Part shown: positions 6,970-15,606 of the stretch, piece by piece | Layout of the letters: every line of letters starts with the position of its first letter | How positions within the stretch are numbered: the stretch's first letter is position 1 | Source: RHLJ01 sp963974345 | GTDB taxonomy: Bacteria; Bacteroidota; Rhodothermia; Balneolales; Balneolaceae | Length of the DNA: 64,000 bases | Assembly (NCBI GenBank): GCA_963974345.1 | Contig: CAXBBW010000005.1 | Coordinates: forward strand, 124,001-188,000 | Direction of reading: 5' to 3' | Notes under the pieces: model-generated | The model's database searches: none | The model's input: the letters and a program-made list of their open reading frames with translations, nothing else | What the model was told of the DNA's origin: nothing | Translations under genes and position numbers: made by a program

Positions 6970-8550
6970 TTATCCCTTTGTATTAGGATAGTTAAAATGT
7001 TGACCACTAACTCGGTTATGAATATCAGCGACTACGCTTCGAGCTGATTCAAATGCTCCTGCCATCCATGCGTTCAAATACGTCATGTGTTCTCCTGCGA
7101 AATACACATTTTTATCTGGTTCTAATAAAACTTTATAGACAGACTCTCTACTTCGTGAATTATATTCTGCCCATCCTCCCATACTGTATTTCGTTTTATG
7201 CCAGCTTACGGAAAATGAATTATCGAATTCTTCATGATATTGAGGATGAATTAAACTCCCTTTTTGAAGAGCTAATTTTTCACGATCTAGATAACTTAAT
7301 TTTCCAGTTTCTTCGGCTTTATCCCCAAAATTATAATAGCCTATTAAAACACCATTTTTCGATTGATAGTCATTTGATGGATAAAAAATCTGTGTTAATT
7401 CGTTATTGGTGTGGGTTATTCCACCATAAATATGTTCATCTTCTTCCCAAAAACGACGCTTAAACTGAAGTCCAATTTTCCCAGTTTTATTGTAGGACGC
7501 ATAATCAATAGCACGGGATGTATTCCCAGAAAAATTATGATCGATATAGCTTAAAACGGGTAAAGGGATTGTACAAATACATAAATCTGCTTCAATTTTC
7601 TGTTCTCCATCTTTCGTCGAATACACAACAGAAACCCCTTCTTCTGTATTTTTGATTGATGAAACTTCAGCTTCAAGTTGAATCAACGGCTTAATTTTTT
7701 CAGCGAGCTTCTTAGCAATGTTGTCCATTCCACCTACCGCTTGAAACATAGTCATTTGAAGCTCATACGTGTATTCTGCAACATTATAGAAATCTGGCTC
7801 CATCAAACCAGAAGACAAAATATCGCTTAATGAATGAGCTTTTGAATACTCTCCTGCACCAACACCTGGTTCTTTCGCATATCCCCTTCGAGTCGACGTC
7901 TTATACAAATCATCAGGATCAAGACCACCTTCTGCTCTCAAAAAATTTAGCACTTTATCTACATCTTCCTGAGTCATAGCCATTTCTAGACTCCCTTGAT
8001 CTATAGCTTTGGCTAGTAATTCCGACATATATCCACGAATGTCGTACTGAATTTCTCTTGCTCGAATTTTTTTATTCGAAAGTGGTCCAGCTCCCTCGCT
8101 AAAATAATAGCTGGCTTCATTTACATTGTTGTAAATTTCTAAAGGCACACCAAGCTCTTTACAATAATGAAGCGTAAGTTCATGGTGATGAGGTATTCGA
8201 CTTGGTCCAGCATTAAAATAAAGGCCTTTATCAAAGGCCGATGTATGAGTTCCAAACTCAGTTTCTGTATTTGAACTATCTTCTCTTACACTCCAACATC
8301 TACCACCAACTCTATCACGAGCTTCTAGAACAGTACAATTATATCCTAGTTTTGTTAGTTCAAAGGCCGATGTCATTCCTGCAAGTCCCGCGCCAAGTAT
8401 TATAACTTTTTCACCTTCTTTAGTTCTATTTAAATCAAAGGAATGTGCAGGGGCAGCTTTAATTAAATCCAGAGCAAACAATGATGTGTAGGCACCTCCA
8501 AACAGAGCCCCACTTTTTTTAATAAAATCTTTCCTTGTAAACCTAGACAA
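6970..8550 (-). CDS. Exported flavin monoamine/L-amino-acid oxidase
   Basis: FAD-dependent amine oxidase family. The leader TRKDFIKKSGALFGG is Tat-like, and the dinucleotide fold follows with GAGLAG at 53-58 and LEARDRVGGR at about 75-84. The C-terminal FAD motif FAGEHMTYLNAWMAGAFES is intact. It oxidises an amine or L-amino acid to the imine with release of hydrogen peroxide; the substrate is not evident. It is upstream of, and probably cotranscribed with, the exported aminotransferase. Known relatives include bacterial L-amino-acid oxidases and tryptophan oxidases, but nothing in the neighbourhood selects one. Export before folding with FAD would require the Tat route. Confidence 0.88.
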   Translation of the reverse strand: MSRFTRKDFIKKSGALFGGAYTSLFALDLIKAAPAHSFDLNRTKEGEKVIILGAGLAGMTSAFELTKLGYNCTVLEARDRVGGRCWSVREDSSNTETEFGTHTSAFDKGLYFNAGPSRIPHHHELTLHYCKELGVPLEIYNNVNEASYYFSEGAGPLSNKKIRAREIQYDIRGYMSELLAKAIDQGSLEMAMTQEDVDKVLNFLRAEGGLDPDDLYKTSTRRGYAKEPGVGAGEYSKAHSLSDILSSGLMEPDFYNVAEYTYELQMTMFQAVGGMDNIAKKLAEKIKPLIQLEAEVSSIKNTEEGVSVVYSTKDGEQKIEADLCICTIPLPVLSYIDHNFSGNTSRAIDYASYNKTGKIGLQFKRRFWEEDEHIYGGITHTNNELTQIFYPSNDYQSKNGVLIGYYNFGDKAEETGKLSYLDREKLALQKGSLIHPQYHEEFDNSFSVSWHKTKYSMGGWAEYNSRSRESVYKVLLEPDKNVYFAGEHMTYLNAWMAGAFESARSVVADIHNRVSGQHFNYPNTKG

Positions 8551-8648
8551 ATTAGTTATATACTTTTTTTGACCTTAATTTTTTAAAGAACAAAAAAATA
8601 ATACGGAATAATATTTGCAATAATAAACTTATTACCTACAATTCTAAT

Positions 8649-10475
8649 CTAAGTTGGTAAACCTTCCATCTTCATAATTTGGAGAGCATTTGTACTTGGG
8701 CACGGTCCTGTCTTTAATTTATATTCAAAGCTCATTACTCCATCTTTGATAGACTCCACAAAATGCCAATTACTTAATTGTGGTATTTCTTTGTCGAGAT
8801 ATGCGAGTTCTAGATCATGAGATGAAACTAATCCAATCCCATTTTTACCTGCTACTTCTTTTAAAAATGCAGCACTACCAGCAAACCGCTCTCGGTTATT
8901 TGTTCCTCTATAAATTTCATCAACAAAAAAGAACAATGGAATTTCATCTTCTTTTCCAAGCTCGTCTAATAAGTAGCGGAGACGTTTTACTTCTGTATAA
9001 AAGTGAGACAATCCATCATCAAGAGAATCCGTAATATTGATGCTTGAGAAGACTCTAAAGAAACCTGTTTGGAACGACTTTGCGCAAACAGGAGCGCCCG
9101 AATAAGCGATTACTAAGTTCACTCCAACCGTTCTAAGAAAGGTACTCTTGCCCGCCATGTTAGAGCCAGTAATTAAAAACAAATCCTTCTCTTTTTGGAC
9201 TTGAAAATCATTTGATATTCTTTGTTTTGATGAGATTAACGGGTGCCCTAATTCTGTAGAATTGAATAATAGGTTTGAATTTACTTCAAAATTTGGCCAA
9301 GCATATTCAGGGTTAAGCATCGCAAAGTTAGCCAATGAGTTAAGTGCTTCCACTTCATAAAAGGTATCAAGCCAACGTGTGAGTTTATTTTCCAATTCTC
9401 TCTTTAAGTCTTCGACTCGCATAGCGTAGTATAAGTCCCACGGCACCAATACGTTAATAATTCCTGATAACATCTTATTAGCTTGTAACGCTGCACGACT
9501 CATTAATTTCTGAGTTTTCTTTATAAACAGAGAAGGTTTGGTTTTTTCGTCCTGAAAATTGGCTAATAATTTTTCGAGCTCACTCCCCTTTTTTGGTTTA
9601 AATCTCTCAACATGAAAAAGGATGGATTCTAACTGTGATAGAATTCTTTCAATCTGAAAAGTGGCATCTAGCAAGCCTTTAAATTTCTGATCATTGAATT
9701 TGTAAATCAAAAGATAGGCAACCAAACTCACCGTAAGTGGAAGTGCATTTAACTTCCCAATCATGAGTAAAACAAAAAAGGGAATATTCAGAGCCGACAG
9801 AATAGAGAGAATAATAAGTGGTAGCTTGTAATTATATTTCTTTGGTAACCGGAGCCAAATAAACATATCGTCAATACTCCAATTTTTTACAGAACTTCGA
9901 ATGGTGGTTACCAATCCTATCACTCGAAGTTTGTCTCTAAAAAGCGTTAAAGGAATCAACTCTTTTACTTGTTGTTGGCGTTTTAATACCTCCTCCTCTT
10001 TTGGTGATGGTGACAAAAACCAATCCAATAGTAGATTTGAACTCGCTGGATAAATCGAAGTATCAATGAGATGATGAAGCGAATGTTTTCCTACAATATC
10101 TAAATCACCTGCAAATGGATGATTCTTGATATTAACTTCTGTAGGATTGTACTTTATGTTTTCCCAATTAAGATCTATGCGAGCGATATGATCTTTTTTG
10201 ATGTTTCTGAGATGCTCAAATCTCTCCTGCGAATGATAGACTTTTCGATGACGATCAATTAATACGAGAAAACCTGCTACCCAGGCTATAAAACTAAACA
10301 AGTATGCCCAATCAGGAAACAACTCATACGTATTATATATTGCCAGAAGAGCTATAACAAAATATCCAAAGCGGATTTTTGAGTACAGGTTGTTGAGTTT
10401 CTTCCGCTTTTCAATCAAGGCTTCTATGCGGTCAATGTGTCTCTCAAGGAATAATCTTAGTTCTTCTTTCGTCAT
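8649..10475 (-). CDS. Membrane-anchored MutS-like ATPase
   Basis: The 608-residue protein has a C-terminal MutS ATPase domain: Walker A GSNMAGKST at 437-445, Walker B around FFFVDEIYRGTNNRERF (about 512-528), and a following SSHD-type switch. The N-terminal mismatch-binding domains of MutS are absent. Instead there are four likely membrane helices in two hairpins, about 35-52 with 57-75 and about 218-258, then a coiled lever-like region. The upstream gene encodes a free Smr domain and overlaps its start by 32 bases, so the two together resemble a split MutS2. The substrate is unknown and mismatch repair is unlikely. Confidence 0.85.
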   Translation of the reverse strand: MTKEELRLFLERHIDRIEALIEKRKKLNNLYSKIRFGYFVIALLAIYNTYELFPDWAYLFSFIAWVAGFLVLIDRHRKVYHSQERFEHLRNIKKDHIARIDLNWENIKYNPTEVNIKNHPFAGDLDIVGKHSLHHLIDTSIYPASSNLLLDWFLSPSPKEEEVLKRQQQVKELIPLTLFRDKLRVIGLVTTIRSSVKNWSIDDMFIWLRLPKKYNYKLPLIILSILSALNIPFFVLLMIGKLNALPLTVSLVAYLLIYKFNDQKFKGLLDATFQIERILSQLESILFHVERFKPKKGSELEKLLANFQDEKTKPSLFIKKTQKLMSRAALQANKMLSGIINVLVPWDLYYAMRVEDLKRELENKLTRWLDTFYEVEALNSLANFAMLNPEYAWPNFEVNSNLLFNSTELGHPLISSKQRISNDFQVQKEKDLFLITGSNMAGKSTFLRTVGVNLVIAYSGAPVCAKSFQTGFFRVFSSINITDSLDDGLSHFYTEVKRLRYLLDELGKEDEIPLFFFVDEIYRGTNNRERFAGSAAFLKEVAGKNGIGLVSSHDLELAYLDKEIPQLSNWHFVESIKDGVMSFEYKLKTGPCPSTNALQIMKMEGLPT

Positions 10476-10752
10476 TATTTGGTTTATTCAATTCTACTAA
10501 TGTTGCACCCCAACTACTTCTATCATCCGCTAAACGATAAGAAAGTACATCATCCAATTTATCTAAAATGCTGTGTACCATTCTTCTGAGAACTCCCTTC
10601 CCTTTTCCGTGAATAATTCGGATGGAGTAAATCTCTTTATCCAAACAAGCTTCTATATAATCAGGAATTAATTCTTTCACTTCTTTAGGACTGAATAGAT
10701 GTAAATCCAGTATTCCATCAATGGGTAACTCTATGTGTTCGGGTTCGTTCAA
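10444..10752 (-). CDS. Smr-domain protein
   Basis: The small 102-residue protein is almost entirely an Smr (MutS2 C-terminal) domain. The DLHLF motif at 16-20 and HGKGKGVLR at 48-56 are the two signature blocks of the Smr nuclease fold, which acts on RNA or branched DNA in characterised relatives. It overlaps the MutS-like gene by 32 bases and starts four bases after the stop of the upstream 122-residue gene, so the three are cotranscribed. Separation of the Smr domain from its ATPase is unusual; in MutS2 they are fused. Confidence 0.88.
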   Translation of the reverse strand: MNEPEHIELPIDGILDLHLFSPKEVKELIPDYIEACLDKEIYSIRIIHGKGKGVLRRMVHSILDKLDDVLSYRLADDRSSWGATLVELNKPNNDERRTKIIP

Positions 10753-10756
10753 TTCG

Positions 10757-11125
10757 TTAATCGGTTTTTGTCTTTTCGAAAACTACAGGATATAACCAAT
10801 CAGTTTTTGGAAGCTTTTGAGGCACATATTCTGCCTCTAAAGAATACAATTCTAATCCAGCTAACTTATCATCCTCGGCAAATAAAAATATACCAGTCTC
10901 TTTATTATTTTCGTCTTTGAATAAGTAATCGGAAATAATATTCATACTAGAACATTCTTTCAGAAAATCAATACTTGCACATCCACAATTACAATAACCT
11001 GCGACTCGCAACTTATTAACCTGATCTAAATAAGATTCATTACTATTTTGACCATTTTTAATTAACCAATTTACAAGCTCCTCTTCTTGATGAGTCAATT
11101 TTCTATTTAAAATCTTCTCTGCCAT
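10757..11125 (-). CDS. Small conserved protein with a CNCGC motif, function unknown
   Basis: The 122-residue soluble protein has an N-terminal helix pair (NRKLTHQEEELVNWLIKNG), then VAGYCNCGCASIDFL with three closely spaced cysteines, then a beta-rich acidic C-terminal half. The cysteine cluster suggests a metal site, but no fourth ligand is obvious. Similar small proteins with a C-x-CGC-x-SID motif occur in other bacteria without a known role. It is the first gene of the run with smr and the MutS-like ATPase, four bases upstream of smr. Confidence 0.65.
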   Translation of the reverse strand: MAEKILNRKLTHQEEELVNWLIKNGQNSNESYLDQVNKLRVAGYCNCGCASIDFLKECSSMNIISDYLFKDENNKETGIFLFAEDDKLAGLELYSLEAEYVPQKLPKTDWLYPVVFEKTKTD

Positions 11126-11162
11126 ATTCCTAGTTCATTTTTTACTGTATCATGATAAGAAA

Positions 11163-11300
11163 AGTCTCCCCTTGAGGGGAGATGAAAAGTTGAACTTGTT
11201 CTTCAACTTTTCTGAGGGGTGTTATATCGAATGTTAGCTTTGATAACACCTTCCGTCTTCATTCGCTTCACTCTTTCAGCCACCTCCCTCAAGGGAGGAC
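11163..11300. repeat. About 138-bp MITE-like element built of four hairpins with terminal inverted repeats
   Basis: Four consecutive hairpins fill the space between two genes: TCTCCCC/GGGGAGA (11165-11182), GAAAAGTTGAA/TTCAACTTTTC (11184-11212), GGTGTTAT/ATAACACC (11218-11250) and CCTCCC/GGGAGG (11283-11298). The first and last are near inverted copies of each other (AGTCTCCCCTTGAGGGGAG against AGTCCTCCCTTGAGGGAGG on the other strand), so the element has terminal inverted repeats. It has no coding capacity. It ends against the stop codon of the Dabb gene. Confidence 0.7.
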
Positions 11301-11609
11301 TCAATTCACCTCGTAGTCCACCGCTCTTCTCTCCGCCACAATACTTCTTCCAAAAACCAACACTTTCTGATGATCGGGATGAACGGCATATTCTTGTAGT
11401 TTTTCTTTCGTGGCATGAGAGGTTGTCAATACCATATCAAAAACAGCACCTTCCGATTCTACATATCCAATACCAACTTCCATACTTTTGATTGCATCAA
11501 TTTTTGGAATAAGTGATTCTAATTGGGCTTTAAACTCCACTGCGTTTTCCTTTTTTGATCTACCATTCGCTTCATCATGAAGCTTCCACATTACTATATG
11601 CTTTATCAT
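11301..11609 (-). CDS. Dabb (stress-responsive alpha/beta barrel) family protein
   Basis: The 102-residue Dabb-domain protein is a small dimeric ferredoxin-like barrel. The start MIKHIVMWKLHDEANG and the central EVGIGY and VFDMVLTTSHAT strands followed by YAVHPDHQKV are the family signature. Dabb proteins are cytoplasmic and act in varied roles, including stress response and small-molecule cyclisation, so the specific function here is open. It stands alone and its stop codon abuts the palindromic element at 11163-11300. Confidence 0.88.
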   Translation of the reverse strand: MIKHIVMWKLHDEANGRSKKENAVEFKAQLESLIPKIDAIKSMEVGIGYVESEGAVFDMVLTTSHATKEKLQEYAVHPDHQKVLVFGRSIVAERRAVDYEVN

Positions 11610-11830
11610 TTTCTTAGTCTTTTATTCTGTGTTATCAAGTCCCCAAATTAGGAATATTTCAATTAGGAATTAGAAATAGCTTCAAATGATTGAATTTTCC
11701 CACTAACCAACACTTCCCACTTGTTTATTCCTTGTTGGCTATTCTTCATTGATTCGCTGTTAATTGATGTCAGGAACTCTTATTTTTAGGGTTCGGTTTC
11801 AATTACAGGTTCAGGCAATCCTGATTCACT

Positions 11831-12532
11831 ATGAAAGAAAACAATCCCATATTGAAAAACTTAGACTTAGATCAAATTTCAGCAGAAGAATTAGGTGATG
11901 CTCACTTCGGTTCCTCTGAATTAACACCTATTCGTGAAGATGCTTTCGATCTCTCAGACACAGATAAAATCGAAATCATACAAGAGCATTTTGAAAAAAT
12001 TATGGAAACGTTAGGGTTGGACTTAACCGATGACAGCCTCAAAGGAACTCCATATAGAGTCGCAAAAATGTACGTGAAAGAGATTTTTCATGGATTAGAC
12101 CCAAAAAATCGACCCGAAGCACGTACCTTTGGTAATGGCTACGATTACAGTGATATGGTTATCGAAAAGAATATTCAAGTAACTTCTTTTTGTGAACATC
12201 ATTTCCTCCCTTTTATTGGGAAAGCTCATGTTGCTTATATCTCAAAAGGAAAGGTAATTGGCCTATCTAAAATCAACAGATTGGTAGATTACTTTTCGCG
12301 CAGACCACAAGTACAAGAACGATTGACTCTTCAAATTGCAGATGCCCTCTCTGAAGCTATGCAAACCGACGATGTTGCGGTATTTATCGATAGTAAGCAT
12401 CTTTGTGTATCTACTCGCGGTATTAAAGATACGACCAGTAGTACCATTACCTCTGAATTTCGTGGTGCTTTCAAAGAGAAAGACACTCAACAAAAATTCA
12501 TTGATTTCATCAGAACTAACACCGAGCTTTAA
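11831..12532 (+). CDS. folE: GTP cyclohydrolase I
   Basis: It converts GTP to 7,8-dihydroneopterin triphosphate, the first step of folate and pterin synthesis. The zinc ligands are visible: Cys121 and His124 in SFCEHHFLPF and Cys192 in SKHLCVSTRG. The GTP-binding HVAYIS and GLSKINRLV blocks are intact. An N-terminal extension of about 45 acidic residues precedes the conserved domain, as is common in Bacteroidota. It is the first gene of a tight run: the stop lies 7 bases before the cysS start. Confidence 0.96.
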   Translation: MKENNPILKNLDLDQISAEELGDAHFGSSELTPIREDAFDLSDTDKIEIIQEHFEKIMETLGLDLTDDSLKGTPYRVAKMYVKEIFHGLDPKNRPEARTFGNGYDYSDMVIEKNIQVTSFCEHHFLPFIGKAHVAYISKGKVIGLSKINRLVDYFSRRPQVQERLTLQIADALSEAMQTDDVAVFIDSKHLCVSTRGIKDTTSSTITSEFRGAFKEKDTQQKFIDFIRTNTEL

Positions 12533-12539
12533 GTACGTT

Positions 12540-13994
12540 TTGGCTGAACAGAAACTCCACGTTTATAATACGCTTTCTCGAAAAAAAGAACTTTTTGAGC
12601 CACTTAACCCTCCTTTTGTTGGGATGTATGTTTGTGGGCCAACAGTTTATGGCGATGCCCATTTAGGACACGCTAAGAGTTACGTTTCTTTTGATGTAGT
12701 ACTTCGATACCTGCGCTATCTTGGCTATAATGTTCGCTATGTACAGAATATTACTGATGTAGGACATTTGGTTGGCGACGGCGAAGAAGGTGAGGATAAA
12801 CTAGCTAAGAAAGCCCGTTTAGAGAAAGTAGATCCAATGCAGGTTGCTGAAAAGTACACCTACACCTATTTCAGAGACATGGATTCTTTGAATGTACTGC
12901 GCCCTGATATTGCGCCTCGTGCTACTGGACATATTCCTGAGCAAATTGCTATGATCAAAACGTTGATCGAAAAAGGAAATGCTTACGATGTAAATGGAAA
13001 TGTGTATTTCGATGTGAAATCTGATCCAAATTATGGAAAGCTTAGTGGTAGAAATCTTGATGAAGCAGAATCTGGAACTCGAGTTGAAACTGCATCCGAC
13101 AAAAAGAATCCTGCTGACTTTGCACTTTGGAAAAAAGCGGATAACGAGCATTTGATGAAATGGGATTCACCTTGGGGAGTAGGTTATCCTGGCTGGCATA
13201 TTGAGTGTTCTGCAATGAGTACAAAATATTTAGGCACTAGTTTTGATATCCACGGAGGTGGATTAGAAAATCAATTTCCACATCATGAGTGTGAAATAGC
13301 GCAAGCAGAATGTGCTCACGGAACTGAGTTTGTGAAATACTGGATGCATAATAATATGGTTACCCTCGAAGGACAAAAAATGGGTAAATCACTGGGTAAT
13401 GCGATCAACCTGAATGAGTTTTTTGAAGGAAGTCATGCAATGTTGACTCGTTCTTGGAATCCTCAAGTGATTCGGTTCTTCCTACTTCAAAGTCATTACA
13501 GAAGTACAACCGATTTTTCAGAAGATGCGCTTGAAGCCGCTGAAACTGGATTAAAGAACCTTCATTCTATGATTTCAGCCATTGAGAAAGCTACTCCTCA
13601 AAATGGAAAGGCGTATGATATTGAAGCCTTTAAAGCATCTTTTGAAGAAGTTATGAACGACGATTTCAACTCAGCACAAGCAATAGCTGTGTTGTTTGAA
13701 AATCTGAAAGAAATCAGAAAACAAATTACGGCGAATCAAACTCCTTCTAATTTAGGAGCTCTAAGAATTTTCCTTCATACAGCTATTGAAGAAGTGCTTG
13801 GATTATGGCCAAACGAATCTACCGGTGGAAATGAAGGATTAACTTCTGGATTGGTTGAGCTATTGATTGAAATCAGAAAAGAAGCACGTGCTAATAAAGA
13901 TTTTGCTCTTTCTGATAAAGTCCGTGATGATTTGAAAGAACTTGGTGTGCAATTAATGGACGGAAAAGACGGCACCGCGTTTAGTATAGATTGA
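12540..13994 (+). CDS. cysS: Cysteinyl-tRNA synthetase
   Basis: It charges tRNA-Cys. A TTG at 12540 is the likely start, giving MAEQKLHVYNTLSRKKELF, the usual start of the family; an upstream ATG at 12336 in the same frame would lie deep inside folE. The zinc-binding Cys32, the HIGH-type motif HLGH (41-44) and the KMSKS-type motif KMGKS are all present, and the length of 484 residues is normal. It follows folE by 7 bases, and its TGA shares its last base with the ATG of yidD. Confidence 0.96.
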   Translation: MAEQKLHVYNTLSRKKELFEPLNPPFVGMYVCGPTVYGDAHLGHAKSYVSFDVVLRYLRYLGYNVRYVQNITDVGHLVGDGEEGEDKLAKKARLEKVDPMQVAEKYTYTYFRDMDSLNVLRPDIAPRATGHIPEQIAMIKTLIEKGNAYDVNGNVYFDVKSDPNYGKLSGRNLDEAESGTRVETASDKKNPADFALWKKADNEHLMKWDSPWGVGYPGWHIECSAMSTKYLGTSFDIHGGGLENQFPHHECEIAQAECAHGTEFVKYWMHNNMVTLEGQKMGKSLGNAINLNEFFEGSHAMLTRSWNPQVIRFFLLQSHYRSTTDFSEDALEAAETGLKNLHSMISAIEKATPQNGKAYDIEAFKASFEEVMNDDFNSAQAIAVLFENLKEIRKQITANQTPSNLGALRIFLHTAIEEVLGLWPNESTGGNEGLTSGLVELLIEIRKEARANKDFALSDKVRDDLKELGVQLMDGKDGTAFSID

Positions 13995-14254
13995 TGAAAG
14001 CGCTGAAATTCATATTCAGCAAATTGATTATTGGAATAGTTCGCTTCTACCAATTGGCAATTTCGCCATGGTTGGGAAGCAGTTGTAGATACTCCCCTAC
14101 TTGTTCGCATTACATGATTGAAGCCGTGAACGAATGGGGACCACTAAAAGGATTTTGGTTAGGGATTAAACGTATTGGTCGTTGTCACCCTTGGGGAAGC
14201 GATGGCTACGATCCTGTTCCGGATAATCCTGACAAAAAGAAATTGAAAGAATAA
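13994..14254 (+). CDS. yidD: Membrane protein insertion efficiency factor YidD
   Basis: The small YidD/haemolytic-like protein assists YidC-mediated membrane insertion. It has an N-terminal amphipathic segment, then SPWLGSSCRYSPTCSHYMIE with the conserved cysteines, and CHPWG near the C terminus. The ATG at 13994 overlaps the cysS stop (TGATG), indicating coupling. In many bacteria yidD lies with rnpA and yidC; here it sits after cysS. Confidence 0.95.
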   Translation: MKALKFIFSKLIIGIVRFYQLAISPWLGSSCRYSPTCSHYMIEAVNEWGPLKGFWLGIKRIGRCHPWGSDGYDPVPDNPDKKKLKE

Positions 14255-14326
14255 GAAGTTATTCTTCACAATTATTAAACCTTGCATATCCTTCGGCAGT
14301 AGCCTCAGGATGACAATTAAGAAGAA

Positions 14327-14809
14327 ATGTCTGAAATCACATTCAAAAAGCGCCTTACTGTAGAACAAGTAGAAGAAGCCAACGACTTGGCTCCTAAATT
14401 CCAGGACGACGGACTTATACCCGTTGTCACCACCGATTACACTTCCGGTGAACTTCTCATGCATGGCTATATGAACGAAGAAGCCTTCAAGAAAACGATA
14501 GAATTAGGCGAAGCGGTGTACTACAGTCGCAGTCGTGAAACCCTTTGGCATAAAGGTGCTACTTCAGGTCTTACCCAAATCGTGAAAGAAATGCGCATTG
14601 ATGACGATCAGGATTGTGTGTGGTTACGAGTTGAAGTTCAAGGAAATGGCGCTAGTTGTCATGTTGGCTATCGCTCTTGTTTTTACCGAAGCGTACCAAC
14701 GGGCAATGAATTCTTTGAAAAAGACGGCGAACTCGCCTTCGAAGAATCCGAAAAAGTCTTTGATCCCAAAGAAGTTTATGGCGATGCTCCGAATCCTACA
14801 AAGCTTTAA
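14327..14809 (+). CDS. hisI: Phosphoribosyl-AMP cyclohydrolase
   Basis: It catalyses the third step of histidine synthesis, opening the adenine ring of phosphoribosyl-AMP. Conserved blocks are LMHGYMNEEAF, YYSRSRETLWHKGATSG, the metal-binding DDDQDCVWLRVE and GNGASCHVGYRSCFYR. It has no fused HisE domain. The C terminus runs FDPKEVYGDAPNPTKL; a diverged copy of exactly this tail occurs at 16952-17004. The other his genes are not in the window. Confidence 0.95.
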   Translation: MSEITFKKRLTVEQVEEANDLAPKFQDDGLIPVVTTDYTSGELLMHGYMNEEAFKKTIELGEAVYYSRSRETLWHKGATSGLTQIVKEMRIDDDQDCVWLRVEVQGNGASCHVGYRSCFYRSVPTGNEFFEKDGELAFEESEKVFDPKEVYGDAPNPTKL

Positions 14810-14832
14810 TAACTTATAATTCATTTTATATA

Positions 14833-15537
14833 ATGAATAAAAATAGTCTCCTCTTTCTTCTTCCTCTATTCTTAATCTCTTGTAAATCAGATTCTCCTAT
14901 CAAGGATGCAGCCGGAGCCTGTAATGCAGGTGATTATTTAGAAGTAGACGGTATAGTTGTGATAGAAGCTGAGAAAGATAGTTTGCCTGCTGGGTGGAGT
15001 CTGGAAACAGATATTGAAGACTATACCGGAGATGGTTACATCGTTTGGCGAGGTGAAGACTCTTTTGGGAACCCTGGTAATGGCTTGATTAGCTATAAAG
15101 TTCATATTAAAACTCCCGGTACATATCGTTTTAACTGGCGATCTAGGATCACTATTGGAGATAATTTCACTGAGCACAACGATAATTGGATGAAAATTCC
15201 CGATGCAGATGATTTCTTTGCAATACAAGGCGGTAGTAGTTCAAAACTTTACCCTCATAACTCAGGGAAATCCCCAAATCCTGAAGGAGCTGGAAGCGAT
15301 GGATGGTTTAAAGTATATATGAATACGATTGGAAGTTGGAAATGGGATGCTAATACTTCCGATAATGACGCCCATCAAATCTATGCTATTTTCGGAACTG
15401 AAGGAACCTATACCATTTTAGTATCTGGTCGTTCTAATGGACATGGAATTGATCGCATGGTACTTTTGCATGTGAATAGATCAGATACTGATTATCAAAG
15501 TACTTCGCATGCCCAAACGTTGTGTACTGATTTATAG
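14833..15537 (+). CDS. Lipoprotein with a carbohydrate-binding-like beta-sandwich
   Basis: The lipoprotein signal MNKNSLLFLLPLFLISC (Cys17) is clear. The mature protein of about 215 residues contains VVIEAEKDSLPAGWSLETD, GYIVWRG, TPGTYRFNWRSRI and a C-terminal GTEGTYTILVSGRSNGHGID strand pattern, resembling CBM35/CBM6-like or glycoside-hydrolase-115 C-terminal sandwich modules. No catalytic residues are apparent. It probably binds polysaccharide at the cell surface. It lies 23 bases after hisI, but its function does not match it. Confidence 0.6.
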   Translation: MNKNSLLFLLPLFLISCKSDSPIKDAAGACNAGDYLEVDGIVVIEAEKDSLPAGWSLETDIEDYTGDGYIVWRGEDSFGNPGNGLISYKVHIKTPGTYRFNWRSRITIGDNFTEHNDNWMKIPDADDFFAIQGGSSSKLYPHNSGKSPNPEGAGSDGWFKVYMNTIGSWKWDANTSDNDAHQIYAIFGTEGTYTILVSGRSNGHGIDRMVLLHVNRSDTDYQSTSHAQTLCTDL

Positions 15538-15606
15538 TTTACCCTTCCGTTCGTTCCAAAGATCTACCTTCGAAAACTTGTGCTGAACTCGATTCAGATT
15601 GTATGC

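Noticed and set aside
7053..7463. 136-codon plus-strand frame inside the amine oxidase gene
   Set aside because: It is antisense to conserved oxidase motifs and has no recognisable pattern.
12336..12539. Upstream in-frame extension of cysS
   Set aside because: It would overlap the conserved end of folE by about 200 bases, and cysteinyl-tRNA synthetases start near AEQKLHVYNTL, so the TTG at 12540 is preferred.
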